Of a stretch of DNA of 64,000 bases, positions 1 through 8,716 are shown in pieces. The DNA comes from Azospirillum rugosum (lineage in GTDB: Bacteria; Pseudomonadota; Alphaproteobacteria; Azospirillales; Azospirillaceae), in NCBI RefSeq assembly GCF_017876155.1, contig NZ_JAGINP010000022.1, positions 98,601-162,600 on the forward strand. The letters run 5' to 3'. How positions within the stretch are numbered: position 1 is the first letter of the stretch; each line of letters opens with the position of its first letter. The notes beneath the pieces are model-generated. The model did no database searches. It saw nothing but the letters and a program-made list of their open reading frames with translations, and had not been told where the DNA came from. The translations under genes and the position numbers were made by a program.

Positions 1-152
1 CGGTAGGCCGCGGTGATCGCGGCGCGCAGCTCGCTGGCCGGGCGGATCGGCGGCGCGAACAGCGAGAAGGGCGGCGAACCGGCGATGGGGGTGCCGGCCT
101 CCGCGCCCGAAGTCGAGGTCGTGGTCTGGGAGGGGGTCGTCATGCTGGTCAT
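1..152 (-). CDS. putA: PutA proline dehydrogenase / P5C dehydrogenase, N-terminal fragment
   Basis: Only the first ~50 codons are inside the window; the gene runs off its left edge. After a Ser/Thr-rich leader the peptide reads FAPPIRPASELRAAITAAYR, which matches the conserved opening of bifunctional PutA proteins (PPIRP..LR.AI..AYR). PutA is known to oxidise proline to glutamate through pyrroline-5-carboxylate at the inner membrane face. Two in-frame ATGs (ending at 150 and 141) are possible starts and neither has a strong ribosome-binding site. The divergent Lrp-type gene fits the usual putA-putR arrangement and supports the call. The catalytic domains cannot be seen. Confidence 0.7.
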   Translation of the reverse strand, partial: MTSMTTPSQTTTSTSGAEAGTPIAGSPPFSLFAPPIRPASELRAAITAAY

Positions 153-330
153 GGAGGTCGTTCGCCCTGTTCGGCAAGCCCGCATCAAGCCGGGGGCACG
201 GCCGCCGGACGAGGCGCCGGTGACCCCCAACGTCACAACAGAAGGCTAACGGCAAAGTTTCCGTGCTTCCATAACGACTTTCGCCAATTTTCCGTTATCA
301 TCGCGGCCGACGATGTATTGGAGCGTGGAA
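153..330. promoter_or_regulatory. divergent putA/putR control region
   Basis: This 178-base gap separates two divergent starts, so it should hold both promoters and the PutR binding site. Lrp-family regulators of putA commonly act from this position. I could not pick out a convincing -35/-10 pair or a clear palindrome by eye. Confidence 0.4.
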
Positions 331-792
331 ATGACGGAGCTTGATAAATTCGACCGGCGGATCCTCGCGATCTTGCAGGTCGACGGCCGCGTATCGACGG
401 TCGAGCTGGCGGAACGCGTCGGCCTGTCGCCGACCACGACGGGCGAACGCCTGCGGCGTCTGCAAAAAGACGGCTACATCACGGGCTTCGGGGCGCGGCT
501 GGACCCGCACCGCCTGGGCTTTGGGCTGCTGGTCTTCGTCGAGGTGCTGCTCGACAAGACGACGCCCGACGTCTTCGACAAGTTCGCCCAGGCGGTGCGC
601 GACATGCCGGAGGTGCTGGAATGCCACATGGTCGCCGGCGGCTTCGACTATCTGGTCAAGACCCGCGTGGCCGACATGGCCTCCTACCGGCGCTTCCTGG
701 GCGACATCCTGCTGTCCCTGCCCGGCGTGCGGGAGACGCGCACCTACGCCGTGATGGAGGAGGTCAAGAACGACAGTCCGCTGCCGCTGTGA
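331..792 (+). CDS. putR: Lrp/AsnC-family regulator, probable PutR
   Basis: A 153-residue Lrp/AsnC protein. Residues ~5-60 form the AsnC-type helix-turn-helix (LDKFDRRILAILQVDGRVS, then VELAERVGLSPTT), and ~65-140 form the RAM ligand-sensing domain (VLECHMVAGGFDYLVK, then LPGVRETRTYAVMEEVK). I chose ATG 331 because GGAG lies seven bases upstream; an in-frame ATG at 313 has no such site. Its position back-to-back with putA indicates the proline-responsive activator of putA known in Agrobacterium and Rhodobacter. The family is certain; the PutR role is inferred from the neighbour. Confidence 0.85.
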   Translation: MTELDKFDRRILAILQVDGRVSTVELAERVGLSPTTTGERLRRLQKDGYITGFGARLDPHRLGFGLLVFVEVLLDKTTPDVFDKFAQAVRDMPEVLECHMVAGGFDYLVKTRVADMASYRRFLGDILLSLPGVRETRTYAVMEEVKNDSPLPL

Positions 793-915
793 CGCCCAAG
801 GTCCGGCGCCCAGGGCATACCAAAGTGCTCTGGCCAAAGCACTCCGACGAGTCCCTTGCTGTGTGCAACGAAGGGCTGGCACAGTGTCGGCCCCCATCGC
901 GCAGAGGGTTTGGTG

Positions 916-1944
916 ATGCATCTGTCAGACGCCCTGAACCGGCTTCCCCGGGTTTCCCTGCTGGACGGGCCGACGCCGATCCAGCGCCTGCACCGGCTTG
1001 AGAAGGCGCTGGGCCCGGCCCTCGGGGGCGTCCGGCTGTCCGTCAAGCGCGACGACCTGACGGCGCTCGGCGGCGGCGGCAACAAGCTTCGGAAGCTGGA
1101 GTTCCTGGTCGGCGACGCCCGCGCCCAGGGGGCGGACACGATCATCGCCGTGGGCGGCGTGCAGTCCAACTTCGCGCGCCTCGCGGCGGCGACGGCGGCC
1201 ACGCAGGGCATGGACTGCGAACTCGTCCTCGCGCCGCTGGTCCCGCGGGCCGGCGACGAGTACGAGCGGAACGGCAACGTCCTGCTCGACAGCCTGTTCG
1301 GGGCGCGCCTGCACGTCCTCGCGCCGGGGATCGACGCCACCGGTTTCGCGCAGGACCGGGCGGAGGCGCTGCGCCGGGCCGGCCGGGTGCCCTATGTGGC
1401 GACCCTGGGGGGTTCCACGCCGGTCGGCTGCCTCGGCTACGCGGCCTGCGCGCTGGAGGTGCAGGAGCAGTCCCGCGCGCTCGGCGAGACGTTCGCCGGC
1501 ATCGTCCTTCCCAACGGCAGTTCGGGAACCCACGCCGGGCTGGCGGCCGGCCTGAAGGCGCTCGGCGACAATCCCGCCCTGGTCCGTGGGCACAGCGTGC
1601 TCGCGCCGGCGGAGGCCGCGCGGCAGGCCACGATCGACAAGGGCAACGCCACGCTGGACCTCCTGGGCGTCGGCGCGCGCCTGGACGCGTCGGACATCGA
1701 CGTGTCCGGCGACCAGCGCGGGGAGGGCTATGGGATCGTGACGGACGCGATGGTGGAGGCCGTCCGCCTCGTGGCGAGGCAGGAAGGATTGCTGCTCGAC
1801 CCCGTGTACAGCGGCAAGGCGTTCGCCGGATTGCTGGCCGACGTCCGGTCGGGCCGCTACCGGCCGGGCGACCACGTGCTGTTCCTGGCGACGGGCGGCG
1901 TGCCCGGTCTCTACGCCTACGCGAGCGCGTTCCTGAATGGCTGA
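916..1944 (+). CDS. D-cysteine desulfhydrase / ACC deaminase-family PLP enzyme
   Basis: A 342-residue fold-type II PLP enzyme. The motif GGGGNKLRKLEF places the Schiff-base lysine at K57, followed by a GGVQSNFARLAAATA phosphate/substrate loop and a C-terminal VLFLATGGVPGLYAY glycine motif, as in D-cysteine desulfhydrase and 1-aminocyclopropane-1-carboxylate deaminase. These cannot be told apart safely by eye. ATG 916 has AGAGGG upstream; an earlier in-frame ATG at 856 would add 20 residues with no domain match. Its stop overlaps the start of the aconitase X gene by 8 bases, so the two are translationally coupled and probably act on related substrates, perhaps a beta-substituted or cyclic amino acid. 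Confidence 0.8.
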   Translation: MHLSDALNRLPRVSLLDGPTPIQRLHRLEKALGPALGGVRLSVKRDDLTALGGGGNKLRKLEFLVGDARAQGADTIIAVGGVQSNFARLAAATAATQGMDCELVLAPLVPRAGDEYERNGNVLLDSLFGARLHVLAPGIDATGFAQDRAEALRRAGRVPYVATLGGSTPVGCLGYAACALEVQEQSRALGETFAGIVLPNGSSGTHAGLAAGLKALGDNPALVRGHSVLAPAEAARQATIDKGNATLDLLGVGARLDASDIDVSGDQRGEGYGIVTDAMVEAVRLVARQEGLLLDPVYSGKAFAGLLADVRSGRYRPGDHVLFLATGGVPGLYAYASAFLNG

Positions 1945-3676
1945 GCCCGCGGGGGACGGATTCCAAGGGGAATGGACCTGCCGGTGCCTGGTCGGGGGCC
2001 ACGCCCTGGGCCCGGTGATCCATTCCGACACCCCGCTCAGCTTCTGGGGCGGGGTCGATTCCTTCACCGGCACGGTGATCGACCGCCATCATCCGCTGAG
2101 CGGCCGATCCCTCGCCGGCGCGGTGCTGGCCATTCCCAGCGGGCGGGGGTCCTGCTCCGGTAGCGGCGTGATGCTGGAGTTGATCCTGAACGGGCACGGC
2201 CCGGCCGCCCTGGTGCTGGAACGGCCGGACGACATCCTGACGCTCGGCGTGTTCGTTGCGGAGGAGATGTTCGGGCGCTCCATTCCCGTCGTCGTGGCCG
2301 GACCCGACCGCTTCCCGCTGCTGGCCCAGACGGCCTGGGTGGAGGTGGCGGGCGACACCCTTCGCCCGCTGTCCGGTCCGGACGACGCCGTCGGGGCGCC
2401 GGCGGGTACGGCCGTTCCGCCGGGCGCTCCGCCCGACATCGCGCTGACGGAGGCCGACCGCGCGCTGCTGGACGGGGCGGGTGGCCGGGCGGCGCAGGTC
2501 GCCATGCGGATCATCCTGCGCATGGCCACCTTCCACCGCGCCCCGGCGTTGATCGACGTGCGCCAGGCCCACATCGACGGCTGCCTGTACACCGGGCCGG
2601 GCGGGCTGCGCTTCGCCCAACAGCTGCGCGATTGGGGCGGCCAAGTGCGCATCCCCACCAGCCTGAACGCCATCTCGGTCGATCGCCGCAACTGGCGCGA
2701 CCAGGGCGTCGACGCCACGGTCGGCGAGCCGGCGAGCGCGCTGGCCGACGCCTACGTCGCCATGGGCGCGCAACCGACCTTCACCTGCGCGCCCTATCAG
2801 CTGGAGAGCGCCCCCGGTCGCGGCGACCAGATCGTCTGGGCGGAGTCGAACGCGGTGGTCTACGCCAACAGCGTGTTGGGCGCCCGCACCATGAAATACC
2901 CGGACTATCTCGACCTCTGCGTCGCCCTGACCGGCCGGGCGCCGCTGTCCGGATGCCATGTGGAGGGCAACCGCCGGGCGACGGTGCGGATCGACGTGCC
3001 GTTCCGCGCGGACTTTGATGAGTCCGTCTACCCGTTGCTGGGCTATCACGCCGGAATGGTCGCGGGCGACCGTATCCCGGTGATCGTCGGGCTGGAAAAG
3101 GCCGGGCCGACCACCGATGACCTGAAGGCCTTCGGGGCGGCCTTCGCCACCACGTCGAGCGCGCCGATGTTCCACATCCTCGGCGTGACGCCCGAAGCGA
3201 CGGCGCTGGACGCGGTGCTGGAGGATGCGGCCCCGACCCACACCGTCAGCCTCGCCGATCTGGGGGAGCGCTGGGCGGACCTGGGAATCGATTTGGTATC
3301 CCTCGGCAACCCGCATTTCTCCGAAACGGAATTCGAGCGGCTCGCCGCGCTCTGCCGTGGTCGGACCAAGCATCCCGACGTGCAGCTCGTCATCACCTGC
3401 GGCCGCGCCACGCAGGAGAAGGTCGCCGCCCGCGGCATCATTGCGGAACTGGAGCGTTTCGGCGCCCGCACCGTCACGGACGTCTGCTGGTGCACCATCA
3501 GCGAGCCGCTGTTCCCCGCCGCCACGCGCGTGGTGATGACGAACTCGGCGAAATACGCCCATTACGGACCGGGCCTGTGCGGGCGCCCGGTCCGTTTCGG
3601 CAGCCTGAAAGAGTGCGTGGAGGCGGCCTGCACGGGCCAAGCCGGCGGACGGCCGCCGGCTTGGGTTCCAGGGTAG
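1937..3676 (+). CDS. aconitase X, fused small and large domains (candidate cis-3-hydroxyproline dehydratase)
   Basis: A 579-residue single-chain aconitase X. Residues ~10-140 are the small swivel domain (DUF126; IPSGRGSCSGSGVMLE) and ~170-575 the large domain (DUF521; SAKYAHYGPGLCGRPVRFGS at the C end). Cysteines at about 340, 488, 517 and 519 lie in conserved-looking motifs (SGCHVEG, ITCGR, DVCWCT) and could supply metal ligands. Characterised bacterial AcnX dehydrates cis-3-hydroxy-L-proline to pyrroline-2-carboxylate with a mononuclear iron; archaeal two-subunit forms dehydrate mevalonate 5-phosphate. The proline-linked context (putA/putR) favours an imino-acid substrate. It is coupled to the upstream PLP enzyme and ends 12 bases from the convergent M42 gene. 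Confidence 0.82.
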   Translation: MAEPAGDGFQGEWTCRCLVGGHALGPVIHSDTPLSFWGGVDSFTGTVIDRHHPLSGRSLAGAVLAIPSGRGSCSGSGVMLELILNGHGPAALVLERPDDILTLGVFVAEEMFGRSIPVVVAGPDRFPLLAQTAWVEVAGDTLRPLSGPDDAVGAPAGTAVPPGAPPDIALTEADRALLDGAGGRAAQVAMRIILRMATFHRAPALIDVRQAHIDGCLYTGPGGLRFAQQLRDWGGQVRIPTSLNAISVDRRNWRDQGVDATVGEPASALADAYVAMGAQPTFTCAPYQLESAPGRGDQIVWAESNAVVYANSVLGARTMKYPDYLDLCVALTGRAPLSGCHVEGNRRATVRIDVPFRADFDESVYPLLGYHAGMVAGDRIPVIVGLEKAGPTTDDLKAFGAAFATTSSAPMFHILGVTPEATALDAVLEDAAPTHTVSLADLGERWADLGIDLVSLGNPHFSETEFERLAALCRGRTKHPDVQLVITCGRATQEKVAARGIIAELERFGARTVTDVCWCTISEPLFPAATRVVMTNSAKYAHYGPGLCGRPVRFGSLKECVEAACTGQAGGRPPAWVPG

Positions 3677-3687
3677 ACGAGACCCGC

Positions 3688-4872
3688 TCAGCCTTCCGGC
3701 GTTTCGGCGGGCGTCGTCGGCTGCCAGGGGAAGGAGCCCATCGGGCCGATGCCGAGACGGTCGCGGGGGACGGCGACGTCGCTCTGCATGTAGAGCGCGA
3801 TCAGCTCGGCCAGCGAGCGCAGGGCGTCCTTGTGGATCCGCTCGTACCCATGGGAGCTGTCGATGCCGAAGCAGACGAGCGCTGTGCGGATGTCGTTGCC
3901 CGCCTCGATGGCCGCGGCGCTGTCGCACCGGTAATAGCGGAAGATGTCGCGCTGGTGGTCGATGCCGTGGTCGCGGCACAGCGTCAGCAGCTTGTGCGTC
4001 AGGTGGTAGTCGAACGGGCCGGAGCTGTCGGCCATGGCGACGGTCACGCCGAACTCGCGGCTGTTCTGCCCCGGCGCCGTGGTGCCGTTGTCGATGGTCA
4101 CCATCTCCGCCACGTCCTGGTGCAGCACGGACGACGCGCCCGACCCGACCTCCTCGGAGATGGTCAGCAGCAGGTGGCAGTCCACCGGCAGCAGCGCCTG
4201 GCTGTCCAGAATGGCCTTGGCGGCGCCGAACATCACCGCCACCCCGGCCTTGTCGTCCAGATGGCGGGAGTTGATGAAGCCGTTCGGGTTGAATTCCGGC
4301 TGCGGGTCGATGGCGACGAAGTCGCCGACGTTGAAGCCGTGGACGAGAAGGTCCTCCTCCGTCGCGCAGCAGGCGTCGACGCGGATTTCCAGATTGGTCC
4401 AATCGACCGGCTGGGTGTCGATTTCCGTGTTGAAGGTATGGCCCGACGCCTTCAGCGGCAGGATGGTGCCGCGGTAGCTGCCCCGGTCGGTGAAGATGGT
4501 GCAGCGCGCCCCTTCGGCGAAGCGCGCCGACCAGGTGCCGATGGGCACCAGCTCCAGCCGGCCGTTGGCCTTCAGCATCTTGACCATGGCGCCCAGCGTG
4601 TCGACGTGGGCGACGATGGCGCGGTCCGGGCTTCGGCGGGCTCCGATCAGATCGGCGCGGATGGCCCCCCGGCGGGTCAGTTCGAAGGGGATGCCCAGGC
4701 GGCGGAACTCGTCGCCGCAGAAATGCACGATCTGGTCGGTGTAGCCGGTCGGGCTGGGGATCTCGAGCAGGCGCCGCAGGATGTCGGTGACGTAGTCCAT
4801 GTCGATGACCGGGCGCGCGCCCGGATCGGTTCCAGCCAAGGCCGTGGTCCGCGTCAAGCTTGCCTGCTCCAT
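3688..4872 (-). CDS. M42-family peptidase of the NAGGN osmoprotectant operon
   Basis: A 394-residue dinuclear metallopeptidase of the M42 type. The metal-binding pattern is visible in order: AHVDTLGAM (His/Asp), SRHLDDKAGVAV (bridging Asp), TISEEVGSGAS (Glu-Glu), TIDNGT (Asp) and SSHGYERIH (His). It starts at an ATG with AAGGAG eight bases upstream. It is last in the operon, 16 bases after the NAGGN synthetase. This peptidase accompanies NAGGN genes in many proteobacteria, but to my knowledge its substrate is not established; turnover of the dipeptide amide is an attractive guess. Confidence 0.85.
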   Translation of the reverse strand: MEQASLTRTTALAGTDPGARPVIDMDYVTDILRRLLEIPSPTGYTDQIVHFCGDEFRRLGIPFELTRRGAIRADLIGARRSPDRAIVAHVDTLGAMVKMLKANGRLELVPIGTWSARFAEGARCTIFTDRGSYRGTILPLKASGHTFNTEIDTQPVDWTNLEIRVDACCATEEDLLVHGFNVGDFVAIDPQPEFNPNGFINSRHLDDKAGVAVMFGAAKAILDSQALLPVDCHLLLTISEEVGSGASSVLHQDVAEMVTIDNGTTAPGQNSREFGVTVAMADSSGPFDYHLTHKLLTLCRDHGIDHQRDIFRYYRCDSAAAIEAGNDIRTALVCFGIDSSHGYERIHKDALRSLAELIALYMQSDVAVPRDRLGIGPMGSFPWQPTTPAETPEG

Positions 4873-4888
4873 GCCTGCTCCTTGAGAG

Positions 4889-6643
4889 TTATCCCGCCGA
4901 ATAGGGCGCCGAATAGGGGAAGAGAAGGTCGAGGAAGCGTTCGGCGGTGGGCTGGGGTTCGTGGTTGGCCAGGCCCGGCCGTTCGTTCGCCTCGATGATC
5001 ACATAGTCCGGACCCATCAGGTCCGGTACCAGCAGATCCAGCCCGACCACCGGGATGTCCAGTGCTCGGGCGGCTTCGATCGAGGCTTCTACCACGCGGT
5101 GGTGCAGGCGGTCGGTGATATCGTGGAGCGTACCTCCTGTGTGCAGGTTTGCCGTCTTGCGCACGGCCAAAACCTGTCCTTCCGGTAGAATGTCGTCCAT
5201 GGAAAAGCCGGCGTCGCGCACGCAGCGCTCCGTCTCCTTGTCCATGGGGATGCGGCTTTCCCCGCCCGTGGCGGCGGCGCGGCGGCGGCTCTGCGCCTCG
5301 ATCAGCTGGGCGATGGTGCGGTCCCCGGTGCCCACCACCTCCGCCGGGCGGCGGACCGCGGCGGCGACCACACGGTAGTCGATGACGAGGACGCGCACGT
5401 CGTGCCCGCGCACGAACTGCTCCATCAGCACCGTGTCACAGATCGCCTTGGCCTTGTCGATGGCCCAGGACAGCGTGGTCGCGTCGCGCACGTCCACGGT
5501 GATGCCCTGCCCCTGCTCGCCCCGGGCCGGCTTGACGACGACGCTGCCGTGGCGTTCCAGGAAGGCCACGTTGTCGTCCATGCCGTTGGCGACCATCTGG
5601 TCCGGCACCGACAGGCCGGCCTTGACCATGGCGCGGCGGGTCACCGACTTGTCGTCGCAGCGGTAGAGCGCCACCGCCGAGGTCAGCTCGCTCAGGCTCT
5701 CCCGGCAGAGGACGCTGCGCCCGCCGAAGCTGAGGCGGAACAGGTTCGCCTCGGCGTCCACCACCTCCACCCCGATGCCGCGGCGGCGCGCCTCGTTGAT
5801 GATGATCATGGCGTAGGGGTTGAAGCCGGCGTCCACCGCCGGGCCGGCGTACAGCTTCTCGTTGATCGGGTTCTTGGTCTTCAGCGCGAACACCGGAACC
5901 CGCTTGAAGCCCAGCTTTTCATACAGCGCGATGGCGTTCTGGTTGTCGTGCAGGACGGACAGGTCCATGAAGCTGCGTCCGCGCGCCCGGAAATGCTCGG
6001 CCAGCGCGCGCACCAGCGCCTCGCCGATGCCGGGATAGGCCGCCTGGGGATCGACCGCGAGGCACCAGAGGGAGGAGCCGTTCTGCGGATCCTTGAAGGC
6101 CCGCACATGGTCCACGCCGGTGACCGATCCGATGACCGCGCCGCTGACCGGGTCGGTGGCGATCAGGTGGGTCAGGACGCGGCTGTCGCGCTCCGCCCAA
6201 TAATGCTCCGGGTCCAGGGTGACCATGCCGCGCGCCGCGTAGATGCGGTTGACGGCGTCGGCGTCCTGGCGCCCGCGCGGCGCCTCGATGGTGAAACCGC
6301 GGAGATCCGGGCTCGGCCGGAAGCCCGCCAGGCGCAGGCGGTAGGTGTGGGAGGGGTCGAGGAACAGCTCGTTCGGCGCCTGGGACAGCGCGACGTGCGG
6401 GTCCTCCAGGTAGAGCGCGATGTCGCGCCGCCCCGGCCGCTCCTGCCGCATGGCCTCGATCAGCGCCTGCACGTCGCCGAAAGTATGCGCGAACAGAAGC
6501 CGGCCCCAGCCGCACTCCACCGTCGCGCAAGGCGTCGGCCCGGTGACCCGGTGGCCGCGCGCCCCGGTCATGTCCGTGCCCTGCAACGCGGCCACCAGGA
6601 CGCGTTCGATGCGGTAATTCTGGCGAGTGTGATTTTGCATCAT
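4889..6643 (-). CDS. ngg: N-acetylglutaminylglutamine synthetase (GNAT plus ATP-grasp)
   Basis: A 584-residue fusion. Residues ~90-255 are a GNAT acetyltransferase (LAVDPQAAYPGIGEALVRAL is the acetyl-CoA motif; SVLHDNQNAIALYEKLGFKR follows). Residues ~285-575 are a RimK/CphA-like ATP-grasp ligase (VVKPARGEQGQGITVDV; VVGLDLLVPD; VIIEANERPGL). This is the architecture of the enzyme shown in Sinorhizobium meliloti to make N-acetylglutaminylglutamine, which the neighbouring amidotransferase converts to the compatible solute NAGGN. It starts 9 bases after the amidotransferase stop with a weak ribosome-binding site, so coupling is likely. Two ATGs in tandem open the frame. Confidence 0.92.
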   Translation of the reverse strand: MMQNHTRQNYRIERVLVAALQGTDMTGARGHRVTGPTPCATVECGWGRLLFAHTFGDVQALIEAMRQERPGRRDIALYLEDPHVALSQAPNELFLDPSHTYRLRLAGFRPSPDLRGFTIEAPRGRQDADAVNRIYAARGMVTLDPEHYWAERDSRVLTHLIATDPVSGAVIGSVTGVDHVRAFKDPQNGSSLWCLAVDPQAAYPGIGEALVRALAEHFRARGRSFMDLSVLHDNQNAIALYEKLGFKRVPVFALKTKNPINEKLYAGPAVDAGFNPYAMIIINEARRRGIGVEVVDAEANLFRLSFGGRSVLCRESLSELTSAVALYRCDDKSVTRRAMVKAGLSVPDQMVANGMDDNVAFLERHGSVVVKPARGEQGQGITVDVRDATTLSWAIDKAKAICDTVLMEQFVRGHDVRVLVIDYRVVAAAVRRPAEVVGTGDRTIAQLIEAQSRRRAAATGGESRIPMDKETERCVRDAGFSMDDILPEGQVLAVRKTANLHTGGTLHDITDRLHHRVVEASIEAARALDIPVVGLDLLVPDLMGPDYVIIEANERPGLANHEPQPTAERFLDLLFPYSAPYSAG

Positions 6644-6652
6644 CGTATGGCT

Positions 6653-8428
6653 TCAGATCCCATGGGTTTGCAGCCAGAACTCCAGCAGGGCGACCTGCCA
6701 GAGCTTCGACCCGCGAAGCGGCGTGATGTGGGCTTCCGGATCGGCCAGAAGGCGGTCCAGGTAAGCCGGATTGAACAGCGCCCGTTCGCGCGCGGCCGGC
6801 TGGTTCAGCACGTCGCGCACCAGCTCCAGATACGGGCCGCGCAGGTATTTCAGCGCGGGGACGGGGAAATAGCCCTTGGGCCGGTCGATCACCTCCGACG
6901 GGACGACCTTCCGCGCGGCTTCCTTCAGCACGTATTTGCCGCCGTCGCGCACCTTCAGCTCCGCCGGCACGCGCGCGGCCAGCTCCACCAGGTCATGGTC
7001 CAGGAAGGGCACGCGCCCTTCCAGCCCCCAGGCCATGGTCATGTTGTCCACCCGCTTCACCGGGTCGTCGACCAGCATGACCGTGGTGTCCAGCCGCAGC
7101 GCCTTGTCCACCGCGCGGTCCGCGCCCGGCCGGTTGAAATGGGCGGCGACGAAGGCGCGGCTGGCGTCCTCCCCGGCGAGGAAGCGCGGGTTCAGCGCGT
7201 CGGCCATCTCCGCGTGGTCGCGGTCGAAGAAGACCTTGGCATAGGTGGAGACCGGGTCGGCGGCGTCCATCATCGGCGGGTACCAGTGGTAGCCGGCGAA
7301 GATCTCGTCGGCGCCCTGCCCGCTCTGCACCACCTTCACATGCTTCGACACCTCCTGCGACAGCAGGTAGAAGCCGATGGCATCGTGGCTGACCATCGGT
7401 TCGGCCATGGCGCGGACGCAGTCGGCCAGCGCGGGCAGCGCGCGGCTGCTGTCGATGAACAGCTTGTGGTGGTCGGTGCGGAAGCGTTCGGCGATCAGGT
7501 CGGAGTACTGGAACTCATCGCCCTTCTCCTGCCCCACGGTCTCGAAGCCGATGGAGAAGGTCTGCAGGCCGCTCTGCCCCGCTTCCGCCAGCAGGGCCAC
7601 GATGACGGAGCTGTCCAGGCCGCCCGACAGCAGCACGCCGACGGGCACGTCGGCCACCAGCCGCCGCTCCACCGCCTTGCGCAGGGTGGCGAGCACGGCG
7701 TCCTGCCAGTCCTGTTCCGACAGGCGCTCGTCGCCGGGCTGCGGGGCGAAGACCGGCGCCCAGTAGGTCTCCTCCGTCCGGCGGCCGTCCGGCTCCAGCG
7801 TCAGCAGCGTGGCCGGCGGCAGCTTGCGCACGCCCTTCAGGATCGTCAGCGGCGCCGGCACGACGGCGTGGAAGCTCATGTAATGGTGCAGCGCCACCGG
7901 GTCGATGTCGGTGTCCACGTCGCCAGCCGCGAGCAGAGCCGGCAGGGAGGAGGCGAAGCGCAGCCGTCCGGGCGTCTCGCTGAGGTACAGCGGCTTGATG
8001 CCCAGCCGGTCGCGGCCCAGCACGACCTTCCCGCTGTCGCGTTCCCAGATCGCGAAGGCGAACATGCCGTACAGCCGCTCCACGAAGCGCGGCCCCCAGG
8101 CGTGGTATGCCTTCAGCAACACCTCCGTGTCGCCGTGCGAGAAGAACCGGTAGCCCCGGCCTTCCAGCTCCGCCCGCAGTTCGGGGTAGTTGTAGATGCA
8201 GCCGTTGAACACGATGCCGAGGCCGAGCGCGGGGTCGAGCATCGGCTGCTGCGATGCCTCCGACAGGTCGATGATGCTGAGGCGCCGGTGGCCGAAGGCG
8301 ACGCGCCCGTGCGCGAAGACGCCTTGTCCATCGGGACCGCGCAGGGCCAGGGCTTCGGTCATGGAGCCGACCGCGGACGCCGAGGCCGGCCGTGAATCAA
8401 AGCGGACTTCCCCGCTGATGCCGCACAT
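6653..8428 (-). CDS. asnO: N-acetylglutaminylglutamine amidotransferase (AsnB-like)
   Basis: A 591-residue class II glutamine amidotransferase/asparagine-synthetase homologue. The start is fixed by chemistry: the N-terminal nucleophile cysteine must follow the initiator (MCGISGEV), although the frame stays open for another 62 codons upstream. The glutaminase domain (~1-220) is followed by the synthetase domain with the PPi loop VLLSGGLDSS and a later QGADEIFAGYHWY motif. In S. meliloti AsnO amidates N-acetylglutaminylglutamine to NAGGN, which accumulates under osmotic stress. It is first in a three-gene operon and is preceded by a leader holding a small ORF and a terminator, suggesting regulated read-through. 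Confidence 0.92.
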   Translation of the reverse strand: MCGISGEVRFDSRPASASAVGSMTEALALRGPDGQGVFAHGRVAFGHRRLSIIDLSEASQQPMLDPALGLGIVFNGCIYNYPELRAELEGRGYRFFSHGDTEVLLKAYHAWGPRFVERLYGMFAFAIWERDSGKVVLGRDRLGIKPLYLSETPGRLRFASSLPALLAAGDVDTDIDPVALHHYMSFHAVVPAPLTILKGVRKLPPATLLTLEPDGRRTEETYWAPVFAPQPGDERLSEQDWQDAVLATLRKAVERRLVADVPVGVLLSGGLDSSVIVALLAEAGQSGLQTFSIGFETVGQEKGDEFQYSDLIAERFRTDHHKLFIDSSRALPALADCVRAMAEPMVSHDAIGFYLLSQEVSKHVKVVQSGQGADEIFAGYHWYPPMMDAADPVSTYAKVFFDRDHAEMADALNPRFLAGEDASRAFVAAHFNRPGADRAVDKALRLDTTVMLVDDPVKRVDNMTMAWGLEGRVPFLDHDLVELAARVPAELKVRDGGKYVLKEAARKVVPSEVIDRPKGYFPVPALKYLRGPYLELVRDVLNQPAARERALFNPAYLDRLLADPEAHITPLRGSKLWQVALLEFWLQTHGI

Positions 8429-8562
8429 GGTGGAACCTGTCTCCGTCTTGGGGGCTGGCGCAGGAGTGAAAAGGGCTGACGCGTAAGGGCGAACGGGCGG
8501 TGCCCTTCCAACAAGCGTCAGCGACAATGGTTGCGGTCGCAGCAAGACGCGGGCATGCCCGG

Positions 8563-8598
8563 AAAACAAAGAAGGGCCGCCGTTTCCGGCAGCCCTTC
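8563..8598 (-). terminator. strong intrinsic terminator in the NAGGN operon leader
   Basis: Read on the minus strand, a 12-bp stem (arms GAAGGGCTGCCG and CGGCGGCCCTTC, one G-U pair) closes a GAAA tetraloop and runs straight into TTTGTTTT. It lies 40 bases after the stop of the small leader ORF and 135 bases before asnO, so transcription must pass it to reach the operon unless a second promoter lies downstream. The 9-mer CGACAATGG overlapping its 5' side is repeated as CCATTGTCG ~70 bases downstream, and GAAGGGT near the end of the leader ORF could pair with its 3' arm. These offer alternative folds. Confidence 0.8.
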
Positions 8599-8638
8599 CA
8601 TTGTCGATCCGCAATCCATCGGACTACGGCGCGTCCTT

Positions 8639-8716
8639 TCAGACGAGAGAACCCTTCGCGAGGAAGGAGAACCCGGTCACGGCGCCCGACGGCAGCAGAG
8701 AAAGACAATGAGACAC
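8639..8716 (-). CDS. 25-residue leader-type small ORF upstream of NAGGN genes
   Basis: A GTG start sits seven bases after AAGGAGGTGATC, which is essentially the full complement of the 16S rRNA 3' end and the best ribosome-binding site I noticed in the window. The ORF encodes MSHCLSLLPSGAVTGFSFLA followed by KGSLV, a mildly hydrophobic peptide with five serines and six leucines and no obvious family. It ends 40 bases before a strong terminator and ~210 bases before asnO. It could be a leader peptide controlling read-through or an independent small gene. No single amino acid dominates, so a classical amino-acid attenuator is not obvious. Confidence 0.5.
   Translation of the reverse strand: MSHCLSLLPSGAVTGFSFLAKGSLV

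Noticed and set aside
13..249. Short plus-strand open frame at the left edge
   Set aside because: It lies opposite the conserved PutA N terminus, which is the better-supported reading.
1142..4402. Very long open frame on the minus strand opposite the PLP enzyme and aconitase X
   Set aside because: Arg/Gly/Pro-rich translation without motifs, running across several well-supported genes; a typical shadow in GC-rich DNA.
5402..8395. Long plus-strand open frame opposite the NAGGN genes
   Set aside because: His/Arg/Gln-rich antisense shadow of ngg and asnO, with no domain.
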